Notes: generated from the sequence alone by a model not told the origin. Counted from the stretch's first letter, positions 29,782 through 39,793 are shown. The stretch: DNA of 64,000 nt from Actinomadura mexicana (GCF_900188105.1 NZ_FZNP01000001.1:806001-870000), one strand, 5' to 3'. Numbers and translations are program-made.

Positions 29782-31173
29782 TCACCACGTGCAGGGCAGA
29801 TCAGCCCGGACGATCGTGGGGCCGCCGGGCGGGCTGTCCACGATCAGCATGCCGTCGATCGTCGCCGCCCGGTCGGCCAGCCCGGCCAGCCCGCCGTCCC
29901 GCCGCGCGACCGCGCCGCCCATCCCGTTGTCGATCACCTCGACGACCACCCAGCGGTCCTCGCGGGCCACGCGGACGGACGCGCGGGTCGCGCGGGCGTA
30001 CTTGGCGATGTTGGCCAGCGACTCGGCGACGATGAAGTAGGCGATGCTCTCGACCGCCGCCGGCGGGCGCTCGGGCAGGTCGACCTCCACCTCGACGGGG
30101 ACGGGGGCGCGCCCGGCCAGCCCGGACAGCGCCGGGTCCAGACCGCGGTCGGTGAGGATCGCCGGGTAGATCCCGCGGGCGAGGTCGCGCAGCTCGGAGA
30201 TCGCCTCCCGGGTGCCCGCGTGGGCCTGCTCGATCAGCGCCCGCGCGCCCTCGGGGTCCTCGTCCAGCTTGGCGCGGGCGCGGCCGATGTCCATCGCCAC
30301 GGCCAGCAGCCGCTGCTGCGCCCCGTCGTGCAGGTCGCGCTCGATGCGGCGCCGCTCGAACTCGGCCGCGTCCACCCCGCGGGCGCGGCTGGCCCGCAGG
30401 TGCTCGGTCCGCTCGCGCAGCGCGGCGTTCTCCCGCTGCGACGGGCTCGGGCCCAGCATCAGCGCGGCGAACGCGGCGTGCCCCATCGCCATCGCGCGCG
30501 TCACGTACATCGCCGGGACGAGGAGCACCAGCCCGAGGAGCGACATCGGCAGCGCCTCGACCGGGTTCCCCGCCCAGTACGAGACCCAGAAGTTGATCTC
30601 GGTGCCGCCGCCCACCGCCACGATCGCCGGGAGGAACAGCAGCGTGCCCGTCCCGGCCCACACCGTCATCGACACGACGAACTCCACCAGCGTGATCGGG
30701 AACAGCACGGCGAAGTAGACCAGGTCCTTCCAGGTGGCCGGGTCCCCCGCCATCCCCCTGAGCCTGGCCAGCGGGTTGCGGCCCTCCGGCATGCGCCGGT
30801 AGGGGCCCGGGATCCGGACGCCGAACGCCGCCAGGACGAACCACCGCTCCAGCACCGCGCCGAACCGCCACGCGACCATCAGCAGCGCCAGCAGCGGGAC
30901 GCCCACCCAGATGATCAGCAGCCCGACCGACAGGGCCAGCCCGACGGCGAGGACGACGAACCAGCCGAGCCCCCAGGCCAGGCTGACGCCCAGATACAGC
31001 GCCGAACGCCAGGTCAGCGAGGACTTCGCCATCGCGAGAGGATGCCAGGACCGGTTCATGACGGACGCCCGCCCGCCCTCGGCCCGCGTCACCGTCGCCG
31101 TCGCCCACCGCGCCGCGGCCCACCGGACGGCGCCACCGCCCCCGGCACCGCCGTCCTTGCTCAGCTCGCCCAC
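29782..31173 (-). CDS. Sensor histidine kinase, NarL/LiaS class, with membrane sensor domain
   Basis: A 463-residue kinase. Residues about 50-250 form a membrane-embedded putative-sensor domain with four to five helices, including LALSVGLLIIWVGVPLLALL. The HisKA_3 dimerisation domain has the phospho-accepting histidine near residue 280 in RRRIERDLHDGAQQRLL. The HATPase domain has ESLANIAKYARA (N box) and VIDNGMGGA (G1 box). GTG 31173 has a strong GGAGGGA ribosome site. Kinases of this design respond to cell-envelope stress. A palindromic element lies about 110 bases upstream. Confidence 0.9.
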   Translation of the reverse strand: MGELSKDGGAGGGGAVRWAAARWATATVTRAEGGRASVMNRSWHPLAMAKSSLTWRSALYLGVSLAWGLGWFVVLAVGLALSVGLLIIWVGVPLLALLMVAWRFGAVLERWFVLAAFGVRIPGPYRRMPEGRNPLARLRGMAGDPATWKDLVYFAVLFPITLVEFVVSMTVWAGTGTLLFLPAIVAVGGGTEINFWVSYWAGNPVEALPMSLLGLVLLVPAMYVTRAMAMGHAAFAALMLGPSPSQRENAALRERTEHLRASRARGVDAAEFERRRIERDLHDGAQQRLLAVAMDIGRARAKLDEDPEGARALIEQAHAGTREAISELRDLARGIYPAILTDRGLDPALSGLAGRAPVPVEVEVDLPERPPAAVESIAYFIVAESLANIAKYARATRASVRVAREDRWVVVEVIDNGMGGAVARRDGGLAGLADRAATIDGMLIVDSPPGGPTIVRADLPCTW

Positions 31174-31276
31174 GTCGTCCCTCCGTGCCGCTCCGACCTG
31201 CGTTGGCCTTCCGTCCTACGTGTCAAGCGTGCCGGGCGGGAGGCGGGGCCGCCATGACGTCCGCCGCCCGATCAGG

Positions 31277-31294
31277 GGTGGGGCTAACCCCACC
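31277..31294. promoter_or_regulatory. Palindromic element GGTGGGG-CTAA-CCCCACC, copy 2 (upstream of the histidine kinase)
   Basis: Identical over 18 bases to 10336-10353. Its centre lies about 112 bases before the kinase start, a distance similar to that in copy 1. rho has its own terminator nearer its stop (31335-31366), so this element is better explained as an operator than as the rho terminator. Confidence 0.6.
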
Positions 31295-31334
31295 ATTCCC
31301 CGGGGCGGACGCGCGGACGGCCCGCGGGACGGCG

Positions 31335-31366
31335 ACGCCCCCGCCCGGAGGACCGGACGGGGGCGT
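31335..31366 (-). terminator. rho terminator
   Basis: ACGCCCCCG (31335-31343) pairs with CGGGGGCGT (31358-31366), with an inner CCGG-AGGA-CCGG stem. It begins 10 bases after the rho stop codon on the minus strand. Confidence 0.8.
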
Positions 31367-31376
31367 GCGGCGCGTC

Positions 31377-33503
31377 TCAGCGATCGTCGGAGACGGTCGT
31401 CTTCTGCACCTGGAGCAGGAACTCGGCGTTGGACTTGGTCTCCTTCATCTTCTCGATGAGGAGCTCCAGCGCCTGCTGGGTGTCGAGCGCGTGCAGCACC
31501 CGGCGCAGCTGCCAGACGACCCGCAGCTCCTCCGGAGCCATGAGGATCTCCTCCTTGCGGGTGGAGGACTGGTCGACGTCCACCGCCGGGAAGATCCGCT
31601 TGTCCGCGAGCGACCGGTTGAGCTTGAGCTCCATGTTGCCGGTGCCCTTGAACTCCTCGAAGATGACCTCGTCCATCCGGGACCCGGTCTCCACCAGCGC
31701 GGTGGCGAGGATCGTCAGCGAGCCGCCGTTCTCGATGTTGCGCGCCGCGCCGAAGAACCGCTTCGGCGGGTACAGCGCGGTCGAGTCGACACCGCCGGAC
31801 AGGATGCGGCCGGACGCGGGCGCCGCCAGGTTGTAGGCCCGGCCCAGGCGGGTGATCGAGTCGAGCAGCACCACGACGTCGTGGCCGAGCTCGACGAGCC
31901 GCTTGGCACGCTCGATGGCCAGCTCCGCGACCGTGGTGTGGTCCTCGGCGGGACGGTCGAAGGTCGAGTGGATGACCTCGCCCTTCACTGTCCGCTGCAT
32001 GTCGGTGACCTCTTCCGGACGCTCGTCCACGAGGACGACCATCAGGTGGCACTCCGGGTTGTTCTTGGTGATCGCGTTGGCGATCGCCTGGAGCACCATG
32101 GTCTTGCCGGCCTTCGGCGGCGACACGATCAAACCGCGCTGGCCCTTGCCGATCGGCGACACCAGGTCGATGATCCGGGTCGTCAGGATGCCCGGGTCGG
32201 TCTCCAGGCGCAGCCGCTCCTGCGGGTACAGCGGGGTCAGCTTGCTGAAGTCGACGCGGCCCTTGGCCTGGTCGGGCTCCACCCCGTTGACGGTGTCGAG
32301 GCGGACCAGCGCGTTGAACTTCTCGCGCCGCTCGCCCTCGCGCGCCTGCCGGACGGCGCCGGTGATGACGTCGCCCTTGCGCAGCCCGTTCTTGCGGACC
32401 TGCGCCAGCGAGACGTACACGTCGTTCGGGCCCGGCAGGTAGCCGGTCGTCCGGACGAAGGCGTAGTTGTCGAGGATGTCGAGGATGCCCGCGACGGGGA
32501 TGAGGACGTCGTCCTCGGTGACCACCGGCTCCTCGAAGCGGTCGCGGCCGCGGCCGCGGTTGCGCTCCCGGAACCGGCGCCCGCGACGGCCCCGGCCGCT
32601 GCCGTCGTCATCGTCGTGCTGGCCGCCGCCGCCCTGACCGCCGCCGCCCTGGCCGCGCTGGCGTCCGCCGCCCTGGTCACCACGGTCGCCCCGGTCACCG
32701 CGCTCGCCCCGGTCACCGCGCTCGCCCCGGTCGCCCCGCTCGCCCCGCTCGCCCCGCTCGCCGCGGTCGCCCCGGTCGCCCCGGTCGCCCCGGTCGCGGC
32801 CCTCGCCGCGGTCGCGGCCCTCGCCGCGGTCCCGGCCGCCGCGCTGCCGCTGGCGTCCGCCGCCTTCCCTGCCCTCGCGGCCGTCACGGTTGCCGTCCCG
32901 GCCGCCCTGGGACTCGCCGTCCTCGGCGTTCTGCTCGCGCCCCTGGTCGCGGCCCTGCCGGTCGCCGCGCCCTTCGGAAGTTCCCCGGTCCTGCTTCTCG
33001 CCCCGCTGCCGGCCGCCCTGCCGGTCGGTCTTCTCCTGCTTGTCGCCCTGGACGGCCTTCTCGGCCGTGCCGGACTGCGCCTCGGGCGCGGCCGCGTTCT
33101 CGGACGCGTTCTCGGACGCGGGCGCAGACGCGGGCGCAGACGCGGGCGCGGGCGCGGCGTCGGCGATGGTGACCTGCTCGTCGGACACCTCGCGCTTGGC
33201 CGCGGCGCGGCTGCGGCGCGGCCGCTCGGCCGTCGCCGGGGCAGCGGCTCCCTGCTCGCCCCCCGCCGAGCCCTGCCCCTGGCCGCCCTGCTTCTCCTGA
33301 ATGGCGGCGATGAGCTGGCTCTTGCGCATCCCGGTCGTGCCGGTGATGCCGAGGCTGGACGCGAGCGCCTTGAGCTCGGGGAGCACCATGGCCGACAGGC
33401 CGGTGCCGCGGCGGCGCCGGGGGGCGGCGGGCTCCGTGCCGGCCGGAGCGGCGGCGGGTTCCGTGCTGGTTGCGTCCGTAAGGAGTTCGCTGGATTCGCT
33501 CAC
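31377..33503 (-). CDS. rho: Transcription termination factor Rho, with long RG-rich insertion
   Basis: A 708-residue hexameric RNA helicase, against about 420 in E. coli. The N-terminal Rho_N SAP-like helix-extension-helix (ELKALASSLGITGTTGMRKSQL) is followed by about 230 residues of low complexity. An Ala/Glu/Gln-rich acidic part comes first, then tandem RGD/RGE repeats (about residues 220-285). The RNA-binding cold-shock domain (GILDILDNYAFVRTTGYLPG) and the ATPase follow, with Walker A SPPKAGKT near residue 462 and VDERPEEVTDMQ. GTG 33503 with AAGGA spacing is the start; the open frame runs further. The insertion probably adds RNA affinity, as in other high-GC actinobacterial Rho proteins. 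Confidence 0.96.
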   Translation of the reverse strand: MSESSELLTDATSTEPAAAPAGTEPAAPRRRRGTGLSAMVLPELKALASSLGITGTTGMRKSQLIAAIQEKQGGQGQGSAGGEQGAAAPATAERPRRSRAAAKREVSDEQVTIADAAPAPASAPASAPASENASENAAAPEAQSGTAEKAVQGDKQEKTDRQGGRQRGEKQDRGTSEGRGDRQGRDQGREQNAEDGESQGGRDGNRDGREGREGGGRQRQRGGRDRGEGRDRGEGRDRGDRGDRGDRGERGERGERGDRGERGDRGERGDRGDRGDQGGGRQRGQGGGGQGGGGQHDDDDGSGRGRRGRRFRERNRGRGRDRFEEPVVTEDDVLIPVAGILDILDNYAFVRTTGYLPGPNDVYVSLAQVRKNGLRKGDVITGAVRQAREGERREKFNALVRLDTVNGVEPDQAKGRVDFSKLTPLYPQERLRLETDPGILTTRIIDLVSPIGKGQRGLIVSPPKAGKTMVLQAIANAITKNNPECHLMVVLVDERPEEVTDMQRTVKGEVIHSTFDRPAEDHTTVAELAIERAKRLVELGHDVVVLLDSITRLGRAYNLAAPASGRILSGGVDSTALYPPKRFFGAARNIENGGSLTILATALVETGSRMDEVIFEEFKGTGNMELKLNRSLADKRIFPAVDVDQSSTRKEEILMAPEELRVVWQLRRVLHALDTQQALELLIEKMKETKSNAEFLLQVQKTTVSDDR
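32660..32840 (-). repeat. Hexanucleotide-based tandem repeats encoding RGD/RGE in rho
   Basis: About 30 near-tandem six- to nine-base units of the type CGGTCGCCC and CGCTCGCCC (plus strand) encode alternating RGD and RGE. Such a tract can change length by slippage. The same DNA gives a very long, spurious Ala/Val/Leu-rich frame on the plus strand. Confidence 0.8.
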
Positions 33504-33964
33504 TAAGGGTCCTTCCCAGGGCGCGGGCGTTGGCCGGCGTTCGGCCAGTCGACCCGGTGGTGCGGCCCGGCGGGGGCGCCGGATCGGGCTCCGCTGATCA
33601 CGATGGAACCGGGATCTGCGTGTTCTGGGCACAGCCAGATGGTGGACGGGACGTTCCGCTCGTGCGTGTCCCCGGTACCGCCACGTCCGAAGTTTCGCTG
33701 GAATGCCTGACAACGGGAAGTCACGGTGTCGGGGAGCCTGGTACGCGGGACCGACACGGCCGGAGGGCCGAAAAGGCGACGCGCGGCTGACGAGCACGCT
33801 GCCCCGAACGGGGCATCTGGTGCGGCAATCAGCCTAACATCACCAGGGCACACTGCTATTCCCCAGAGGTCGATGTCTTCGCAATTTACCTAGCGGGACC
33901 CGGCCGGACCGGCACCGGCCGGAGCGGCGCACTCCCCCGCCCCCGGCGCCGCCGTGTGTCCCGG
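33504..33964 (-). promoter_or_regulatory. Long rho leader and intergenic region
   Basis: 460 bases between the thrB stop and the rho start, with no gene. A short hairpin, TGCCCCG-AA-CGGGGCA (33800-33815), and an AT-richer segment near 33825-33895 are the only structure I see; the latter could hold the promoter. A long leader fits known Rho autoregulation by termination within its own leader, which is inference here. Confidence 0.45.
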
Positions 33965-34897
33965 TTACTCGGATTCTCCGGTCACCACGCGTGCGCCGCG
34001 GGTCGCGACGTCCAACGGGTGCTCGTGCCAGCCTTTACCCACTTCGCCGCCGATCGAATCAACCGGTGATGCGGTCGTGAAGGCCAGGACGGTGGGCCCC
34101 GCACCGGAGATCACCGCCGGGACGCCCGCGTCCCGCAGCCGCGCGACGAGCGCAGCCGATCCGGGCATGGCCGGGGCGCGGTAGTCCTGGTGGAGCCGGT
34201 CCTCGGTCGCGTCGAGCAGGATGCCGGCGTCCAGGCCGCCGGTGAGGGCCGCGACGAGCAGCGCGGCGCGTCCCGCGTTGGCGGCGGCGTCCGCGTGCGG
34301 GACGGTCTCAGGCAGCAGGCCGCGGGCCCGCTCCGTCGCGAGCCGCTGCTCGGGGACGAAGGCGACGACCTGCCTGACCTGCGACTCCAGCCGCACCGAC
34401 CGGGGGCCGCCCGGCGTCGTCCAGGCGACGGTCAGGCCGCCGGCGAGGCACGGCGCCACGTTGTCGGGGTGGCCCTCGATCTCCGTCGCGAGGCGCAGCG
34501 CCCCGGCGTCGTCGAGGAGCTTCCCGGCGGGGTGCAGCGCGCGGCCCGCGACGATCCCCGCGACGATCGCGGCGGACGAGGAGCCGAGGCCGCGGCTGTG
34601 CGGGATGCGGTTGCGGCAGCGCAGCCGGAGCCCGTCCGGGCGGGCGGGACCGGTTCCGGCCAGGTCGTCCAGCACGTCGAAGGTCCGCCGCAACACCCGC
34701 ACGATCAGGTGCCGCTCGGCGCGGCCGGCGACCTCGGCGCCCTCGCCGTCCACCTCGATGGACAGGCCGCCGCCGGTCGCCTCGACCTCGACGTCGTCGT
34801 ACAGGTCCAGCGCGAGGCCGAGCGAGTCGAATCCCGGGCCCAGGTTGGCGCTGGTGGCGGGGGTCCGCACCAGCACCGGGCCGTCCTGCCAGCCCAC
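33965..34897 (-). CDS. thrB: Homoserine kinase
   Basis: A 310-residue GHMP kinase phosphorylating homoserine for threonine synthesis. The substrate-binding N-terminus RTPATSANLGPGFDSLGLAL and the P-loop-like PHSRGLGSSSAAIVAG (residues about 97-112) are intact. The start GTG lies one base after the thrC stop, so it is translationally coupled. It is the last gene of the hom-thrC-thrB run. Confidence 0.95.
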   Translation of the reverse strand: MGWQDGPVLVRTPATSANLGPGFDSLGLALDLYDDVEVEATGGGLSIEVDGEGAEVAGRAERHLIVRVLRRTFDVLDDLAGTGPARPDGLRLRCRNRIPHSRGLGSSSAAIVAGIVAGRALHPAGKLLDDAGALRLATEIEGHPDNVAPCLAGGLTVAWTTPGGPRSVRLESQVRQVVAFVPEQRLATERARGLLPETVPHADAAANAGRAALLVAALTGGLDAGILLDATEDRLHQDYRAPAMPGSAALVARLRDAGVPAVISGAGPTVLAFTTASPVDSIGGEVGKGWHEHPLDVATRGARVVTGESE

Positions 34898-34898
34898 C

Positions 34899-35966
34899 TC
34901 AGGTGAGGCCGAGCTCGGACGCGGCGGAGTGCGCGTCGACCTTGATGGTCGTCGGCGCGGGCGCCCCGGAGATGGCCCAGTCGGGGTCCTTGAGGCCGTT
35001 GCCCGTCACGGTGCACACGATCCTGGATCCGGCCGCGAGCCCGCCCCGCTCGCTCGCCTGGAGCAGGCCGGCGACGCTCGCCGCGGAGGCGGGCTCCACG
35101 AAGACGCCCTCCTCCCGGGCGAGGAGCCGGTAGGCGGCGAGGATCTGCCGGTCGGTGACCGAGTCGATCGCGCCGCCGGACTCGTCCCGCGCGGCGACCG
35201 CGAGGTCCCACGAGGCGGGGTTGCCGATGCGGATCGCGGTGGCGATGGTCTGCGGCTTCAGGACGGGCTCGCCCTTCACGAAGGGCGCCGCGCCGCTCGC
35301 CTGGAAGCCCAGCATGCGCGGGGTGCGCGAGGCGGCGCCGTCCTTGGCGTACTCCTTGTAGCCCATCCAGTACGCGGAGATGTTTCCGGCGTTTCCGACG
35401 GGCAGGCAGTGGACGTCGGGCGCGTCGCCGAGCGCGTCCACGATCTCGAACGCGGCCGTCTTCTGGCCCTGCAGCCGGTACTTGTTCACCGAGTTGACCA
35501 GCGCCACCGGATAGTCGACCGACAGCTTGCGCGCCAGTTCGAGACAGTCGTCGAAGTTGCCGTCCACCTGGAGGAGCCGGGCGCCGTGCACCAGCGCCTG
35601 CGCCAGCTTGCCCATAGCGATCTTGCCGTTGGGCACCAGGACCGCGCAGGTCATCCCGGCCCGCACCGCGTACGCGGCGGCGGACGCGGAGGTGTTGCCG
35701 GTCGAGGCGCAGATGACGGCCTTGGCGCCGTCCTCGGCGGCCTTGCTGATCGCCATCGTCATGCCGCGGTCCTTGAACGACCCGGTCGGGTTGGCGCCCT
35801 CGACCTTGAGGAACACCTCGCAACGGGTCATCTGGGAGAGCCGGTGGGCGGGAACCAGAGGGGTACCGCCCTCCAGCAGGGTGACGACGGGCGTCGCGTC
35901 CGTCACCGGAAGCCGGTCGCGGTACTCCTCGATAATGCCGCGCCACGCGCGGGCGTTCGCGTTCAC
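34899..35966 (-). CDS. thrC: Threonine synthase
   Basis: A 355-residue PLP enzyme of the short (bacterial/archaeal) class, converting O-phosphohomoserine to threonine. The PLP lysine is in [13 protein letters not shown] near residue 65, the [15 protein letters not shown] entry motif lies near residue 30, and the phosphate loop is [15 protein letters not shown]. It follows hom by 58 bases. Confidence 0.96.
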   Translation of the reverse strand: MNANARAWRGIIEEYRDRLPVTDATPVVTLLEGGTPLVPAHRLSQMTRCEVFLKVEGANPTGSFKDRGMTMAISKAAEDGAKAVICASTGNTSASAAAYAVRAGMTCAVLVPNGKIAMGKLAQALVHGARLLQVDGNFDDCLELARKLSVDYPVALVNSVNKYRLQGQKTAAFEIVDALGDAPDVHCLPVGNAGNISAYWMGYKEYAKDGAASRTPRMLGFQASGAAPFVKGEPVLKPQTIATAIRIGNPASWDLAVAARDESGGAIDSVTDRQILAAYRLLAREEGVFVEPASAASVAGLLQASERGGLAAGSRIVCTVTGNGLKDPDWAISGAPAPTTIKVDAHSAASELGLT

Positions 35967-36024
35967 TCGGTCTCCTCGGCTGACCTGCGATGTTCGCCCG
36001 GAGTCTACCGGGACCGGGCCCGCC

Positions 36025-37329
36025 TCACTCGTCTCCCTCGACGCGCATGACGCTCGTCACCCCGCGGACGATCTCCAGCTCGCGCAGGCCCGCCACCGTC
36101 GCCGACAGCGCGGCGTCCGGCGCCCGGTGCGTCACGACGACGAGCTGCGCCTCCTCGCCCGAGCCCACCTGCCGGACGGCCTGGATCGACACACCGTGCC
36201 TGGCGAACTCCTCGGCGACCGTGGCGAGCACGCCCGCCTCGTCCGTCACGTCCACCTCGATGTAGTAGCGGGTGACGGTCTCGCCCATCGGCAGCACCGG
36301 CAGCTTCGCGTACGTGACCTCCACCGGGCCGGGCGTACCGCCGACCACGTTGCGGGCGACCGCGACGAGGTCGCCGAGGATCGCCGAGGCCGTGGGAGCG
36401 CCACCTGCGCCCGCGCCGTAGAACATCAGCGAGCCCGCCGACTCCGCCTCGACGAACACCGCGTTGTACGCCTCGCGGACGCTCGCCAGCGGGTGCGACC
36501 GGGGGATCATCGCCGGATACACGCGGACCGACACCCCGCGGCCGTTCCGGCCGTCCTGCGAGGGGATGCGCTCGCAGATGGCCAGGAGCTTGACGACGCA
36601 GTCCATGCCCTGGGCGCCCGCCACGTCCGCGGCGCTCACCTCGGTGATGCCCTCGCGGTGGACGTCCGCGGCCGTCACCGGCGTGTGGAAGGCGAGCTGC
36701 GCCAGGATCGCCGCCTTGGCCGCCGCGTCGAAACCCTCCACGTCGGCCGTCGGATCGGCCTCCGCGTAGCCCAGCGCCTGCGCCTCCTCCAGCGCCTCGT
36801 TGAAACCGGCGCCGTGCGTGTCCATCTGGTCGAGGATGTAGTTCGTGGTCCCGTTCACGATGCCGAGCACCCGGTGCACGTGGTCGCCGACCAGGGACTC
36901 CCGCAGCGGCCGGAGCAGCGGGATCGCCCCCGCCACGGACGCCTCGTAGTACAGGTCGGCGCCGTACTCCCGCGCCGCGGCGAACAGCGTCGCCCCGTCC
37001 TCGGCCAGCAGCGCCTTGTTCGCGGTGATGACCGACTTGCCGGTCTTCATCGCCTCCAGCATCAGCGTCCTGGCCGGCTCGATGCCGCCGATCACCTCGA
37101 TGACGAGGTCGACGTCGTCCCTGGTCACCAGCGTCTGCGCGTCCGTGGTCAGCAGCCCCGGGTCGACGCCCGCGCGCACCCGGTCCGGCCTGCGCACCGC
37201 GATCCCTGCCAGCTCCAGCGGGACCCCGACGCGCGCGGCCAGATCGTCCGCCTGCTCGTTGAGCAGCCTGACGACCTCCGTGCCGACCACGCCGCAACCG
37301 AGCAGCGCAACGCGCAGTCCGGGTTTCAC
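36025..37329 (-). CDS. hom: Homoserine dehydrogenase
   Basis: A 434-residue NAD(P)-dependent enzyme reducing aspartate semialdehyde to homoserine. The nucleotide site is [15 protein letters not shown] at residues 6-20, and the catalytic domain has [12 protein letters not shown] and [22 protein letters not shown]-terminal ACT domain (from about residue 350, [15 protein letters not shown]) implies threonine feedback inhibition. The open frame runs 65 codons further upstream, but GTG 37329 overlaps the lysA stop (GTGA). Confidence 0.96.
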   Translation of the reverse strand: MKPGLRVALLGCGVVGTEVVRLLNEQADDLAARVGVPLELAGIAVRRPDRVRAGVDPGLLTTDAQTLVTRDDVDLVIEVIGGIEPARTLMLEAMKTGKSVITANKALLAEDGATLFAAAREYGADLYYEASVAGAIPLLRPLRESLVGDHVHRVLGIVNGTTNYILDQMDTHGAGFNEALEEAQALGYAEADPTADVEGFDAAAKAAILAQLAFHTPVTAADVHREGITEVSAADVAGAQGMDCVVKLLAICERIPSQDGRNGRGVSVRVYPAMIPRSHPLASVREAYNAVFVEAESAGSLMFYGAGAGGAPTASAILGDLVAVARNVVGGTPGPVEVTYAKLPVLPMGETVTRYYIEVDVTDEAGVLATVAEEFARHGVSIQAVRQVGSGEEAQLVVVTHRAPDAALSATVAGLRELEIVRGVTSVMRVEGDE

Positions 37330-38717
37330 GCTCGCACCTCCGCATCGAGCCGCAGCAGGTCCTCCGCGCTCTCCCGCCGGACGATCACGCGCGACCTGCC
37401 CTCCCTCACCGCCACCACGGCGGGCTTCGGGACATGGTTGTAGTTGCTGGCCATCGACCGACAGTACGCACCGGTCGCCGCCACCGCCACCAGGTCCCCC
37501 GCCGCAAGATCTTCGGGGAACCACAGGTCCCGCACGACGATGTCGCCGCTTTCGCAGTGCTTGCCGACAAGCCTACTGAGCATCGGGGCGGCATCGGACG
37601 ACCTGCTCGCCAGCGCCCCGGTGTACTCGGCGCCGTACAGGGCCGTGCGCAGGTTGTCGGACATGCCGCCGTCCACCGACACGTACGTGCGCAGGCCCTC
37701 GACGTCCTTGACCGTCCCGACCTCGTACAGCGTGACGCCGCCGGGGCCGATGATCGCCCGCCCCGGCTCCACGGTCAGCCGCGGCATCGACAGCCCGTAC
37801 GCCCGGCACTCGCGCGCCACGATGTCGCGCAGCCCGTCCGCGATCGACTTCGGATCGTGCGGCTCCTCGCCCGGCACGTACGCGATGCCGTAGCCGCCGC
37901 CCAGGTCCAGCTCCGGGAGCTCGACCCGGTGCTCGTCCCGGATGGCCACCAGCAGCTCGGCCAGCCGGTGCGCGGCCACCTCGAACCCGTCCACCTCGAA
38001 GATCTGCGATCCGATGTGGCTGTGCAGCCCGACCAGTTCGAGCTGCTCCAGCTCCAGGACCCGCCTGACCGCCTCCAGCGCCGCCCCGGAACTCCTGGAG
38101 AACCCGAACTTCTGGTCGTCGTGCGCGGTGGCGATGAACTCGTGGGTGTGCGCCTCCACACCCGTGGTGACGCGCACCATCACCTTGGGCCGGACGCCCA
38201 TCTCCTGGGCGAGGTACCCCACGCGGGCGATCTCCTCGAACGAATCGAGCACGATTCGCCCGACCCCGACCTCCAGGGCCCTCTCCAGCTCCCAGGGCGC
38301 CTTGTTGCTCCCGTGCAACGTGATGCGCTCGGTGGGGAAGCCCGCCGCCAGCGCCACGGCGAGCTCACCCCCACTGCACACGTCGAGGCCGAGCCCCTCC
38401 TCGTTCAGCCACCGCGCGACGGCCGTGCACAGGAACGCCTTGCCCGCATAGTGGACGTCCCCGTCATGGAACGCCGCCACGTACTCCCTGGCACGGCTCC
38501 GGACGTCCTCCTCGTCGTAGACGTAGAGGGGCGTGCCGTACTCCTTGGCCAGGTCCCTGACGTCCACTCCCGCGACGGTGAGGACGCCGTCCTCCCGCTT
38601 TGAGTTCCGCGGCCACACAGAAGGCTCGAGCGCGTTCAGGTCCGCCGCCGGCGCGGCCGGATGCTCCTCCGGCAGGACGTCGGCATGCCGCTGCCCAGCA
38701 GGGTGTACTCGACTCAT
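37326..38717 (-). CDS. lysA: Diaminopimelate decarboxylase
   Basis: A 463-residue fold-III PLP decarboxylase catalysing the last step of lysine synthesis. The PLP lysine is in [11 protein letters not shown] near residue 90; [21 protein letters not shown] and [12 protein letters not shown] follow. About 30 extra N-terminal residues precede the family core. Its ATG overlaps the nrtL stop (ATGA) and its stop overlaps the hom start, so three genes are chained by translational coupling. Confidence 0.96.
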   Translation of the reverse strand: MSRVHPAGQRHADVLPEEHPAAPAADLNALEPSVWPRNSKREDGVLTVAGVDVRDLAKEYGTPLYVYDEEDVRSRAREYVAAFHDGDVHYAGKAFLCTAVARWLNEEGLGLDVCSGGELAVALAAGFPTERITLHGSNKAPWELERALEVGVGRIVLDSFEEIARVGYLAQEMGVRPKVMVRVTTGVEAHTHEFIATAHDDQKFGFSRSSGAALEAVRRVLELEQLELVGLHSHIGSQIFEVDGFEVAAHRLAELLVAIRDEHRVELPELDLGGGYGIAYVPGEEPHDPKSIADGLRDIVARECRAYGLSMPRLTVEPGRAIIGPGGVTLYEVGTVKDVEGLRTYVSVDGGMSDNLRTALYGAEYTGALASRSSDAAPMLSRLVGKHCESGDIVVRDLWFPEDLAAGDLVAVAATGAYCRSMASNYNHVPKPAVVAVREGRSRVIVRRESAEDLLRLDAEVRA

Positions 38718-39388
38718 ATCCGCTCTCTAGGGGTCTCACCGATCATGTTCAGCCCGTTGCCGAGGACGACCTTGACGGCCTCCGCCAAGCCGACCCGTCC
38801 CGCGTGCGCCGCCCGCGGCTCCTCATCGCCCACGGGCAGCGCGGGACACCGCTCGTGCACCTCGTGGTACGCCCCGGCCACGCTCTCCAAGCACAACATC
38901 AGGGGCCTGGCGTCGCGTTCCCGCTCCGCCTGCGCGGCCCGTCCGGGAACGTCCCCCAACGCCCCCACGAGCTCCTCCGCACCACCCTCGAACGGCCCGG
39001 CCGCCACCCCGAGTTCCCGGGCCCATCGCCCCACCCAGCAGGCCCGCGCGTAGGCATAACGCACCGAGAACCCCGGATTGTCGAACGTCCGGGGCCACTC
39101 ACTCCACCCGCCCCGCGGCACCCGCGCGACCCCGTAACCAGGATCACGCCGGATGCCTTCCACCAGTTCGGGCCCCACCACGACCCTGACGAACCCGGGC
39201 CCGGAGACACTCCCCCCGACCCGCCGCGCGATCACCCACGGATCGACGCCGAGCCTCAGCGCCACCGGACTCTCGAAGACCCCGCCGCCCCGCCCGAAGA
39301 TCACGACCTCCTCGGGAACGGCGACATCGATCTCCCCCGCGTCCACGGCGTCCCGCACCGCACGCACGAGAGCATCCGCTGGAGTCAC
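38714..39388 (-). CDS. nrtL: ArgS-related anticodon-binding (DALR) protein lacking the catalytic core
   Basis: A 224-residue protein whose C-terminal half is the DALR anticodon-binding domain of arginyl-tRNA synthetase. [19 protein letters not shown] begins the helical bundle, and [21 protein letters not shown] resembles the ArgRS C-terminus. The HIGH and KMSKS nucleotidyl-transfer domain is absent. The N-terminal 90 residues are a separate small domain. I recall this architecture being named NrtL in actinobacterial annotation. It is coupled to lysA and sits next to tRNA-Arg. It cannot aminoacylate, but may bind tRNA-Arg or a similar RNA. Confidence 0.8.
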   Translation of the reverse strand: MTPADALVRAVRDAVDAGEIDVAVPEEVVIFGRGGGVFESPVALRLGVDPWVIARRVGGSVSGPGFVRVVVGPELVEGIRRDPGYGVARVPRGGWSEWPRTFDNPGFSVRYAYARACWVGRWARELGVAAGPFEGGAEELVGALGDVPGRAAQAERERDARPLMLCLESVAGAYHEVHERCPALPVGDEEPRAAHAGRVGLAEAVKVVLGNGLNMIGETPRERI

Positions 39389-39409
39389 CCTGGTGAGACT
39401 AGCCGACCA

Positions 39410-39793
39410 CTATCTGGACACCGCGGCCAGTTTCCGCACCGTCTGGATCAGCTGATTGGGGTCGAACGGCTTCGTCACGTACGCGTCGACACCGATCTCG
39501 TGCCCCCGCCGCACATCATGCTCCTGCGCCCGCGCCGTGATCATCACGACCCGGATGTGCGCGGTCCCGGGATCCTCCCGCAGCCGCACCGCGGTGACCC
39601 ACCCGTCCAGCCGCGGCATCATCACGTCCAGCGTGATCACGTCCGGCCCGACCTCCACCACCTTGTCCAGGCAGTCCTGACCGTCCACCGCGGTCGACAC
39701 CTCGAACCCCTCCAGTTGCAGGTTCACGGCGATGAGCTGGCGGATCACCTCGTCATCATCGACGACCAGCACGCGTCCCAGTGGCTCGGTCAC
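39410..39793 (-). CDS. Single-domain (CheY-like) response regulator
   Basis: A 127-residue stand-alone receiver: RVLVVDDDEVIRQLI with the acidic triad, the phospho-acceptor Asp in ITLDVMMPRLDGW, Thr in VVMITARAQ and Lys in DAYVTKPFD. There is no output domain. GTG 39793 gives the canonical N-terminus; a second GTG at 39817 is possible. It heads the lysA-hom-thr run, 21 bases before nrtL. No cognate kinase is adjacent. Such receivers beside argS/lysA are conserved in filamentous actinomycetes, but the role is unknown. Confidence 0.88.
   Translation of the reverse strand: MTEPLGRVLVVDDDEVIRQLIAVNLQLEGFEVSTAVDGQDCLDKVVEVGPDVITLDVMMPRLDGWVTAVRLREDPGTAHIRVVMITARAQEHDVRRGHEIGVDAYVTKPFDPNQLIQTVRKLAAVSR

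Noticed and set aside
32660..32840. Regularly spaced short repeats resembling a CRISPR array
   Set aside because: The units are 6-9 bases with no unique spacers and are in frame within rho, encoding RGD/RGE.
31185..33506. A 773-codon plus-strand frame opposite rho
   Set aside because: It arises from the RGD/RGE-coding repeats and high third-position GC of rho; the product is Ala/Val/Leu monotone, with no start signal or homology.
33530..33790. An 86-codon plus-strand frame in the rho leader
   Set aside because: No Shine-Dalgarno sequence, atypical composition, and it lies in the expected rho promoter/leader region.
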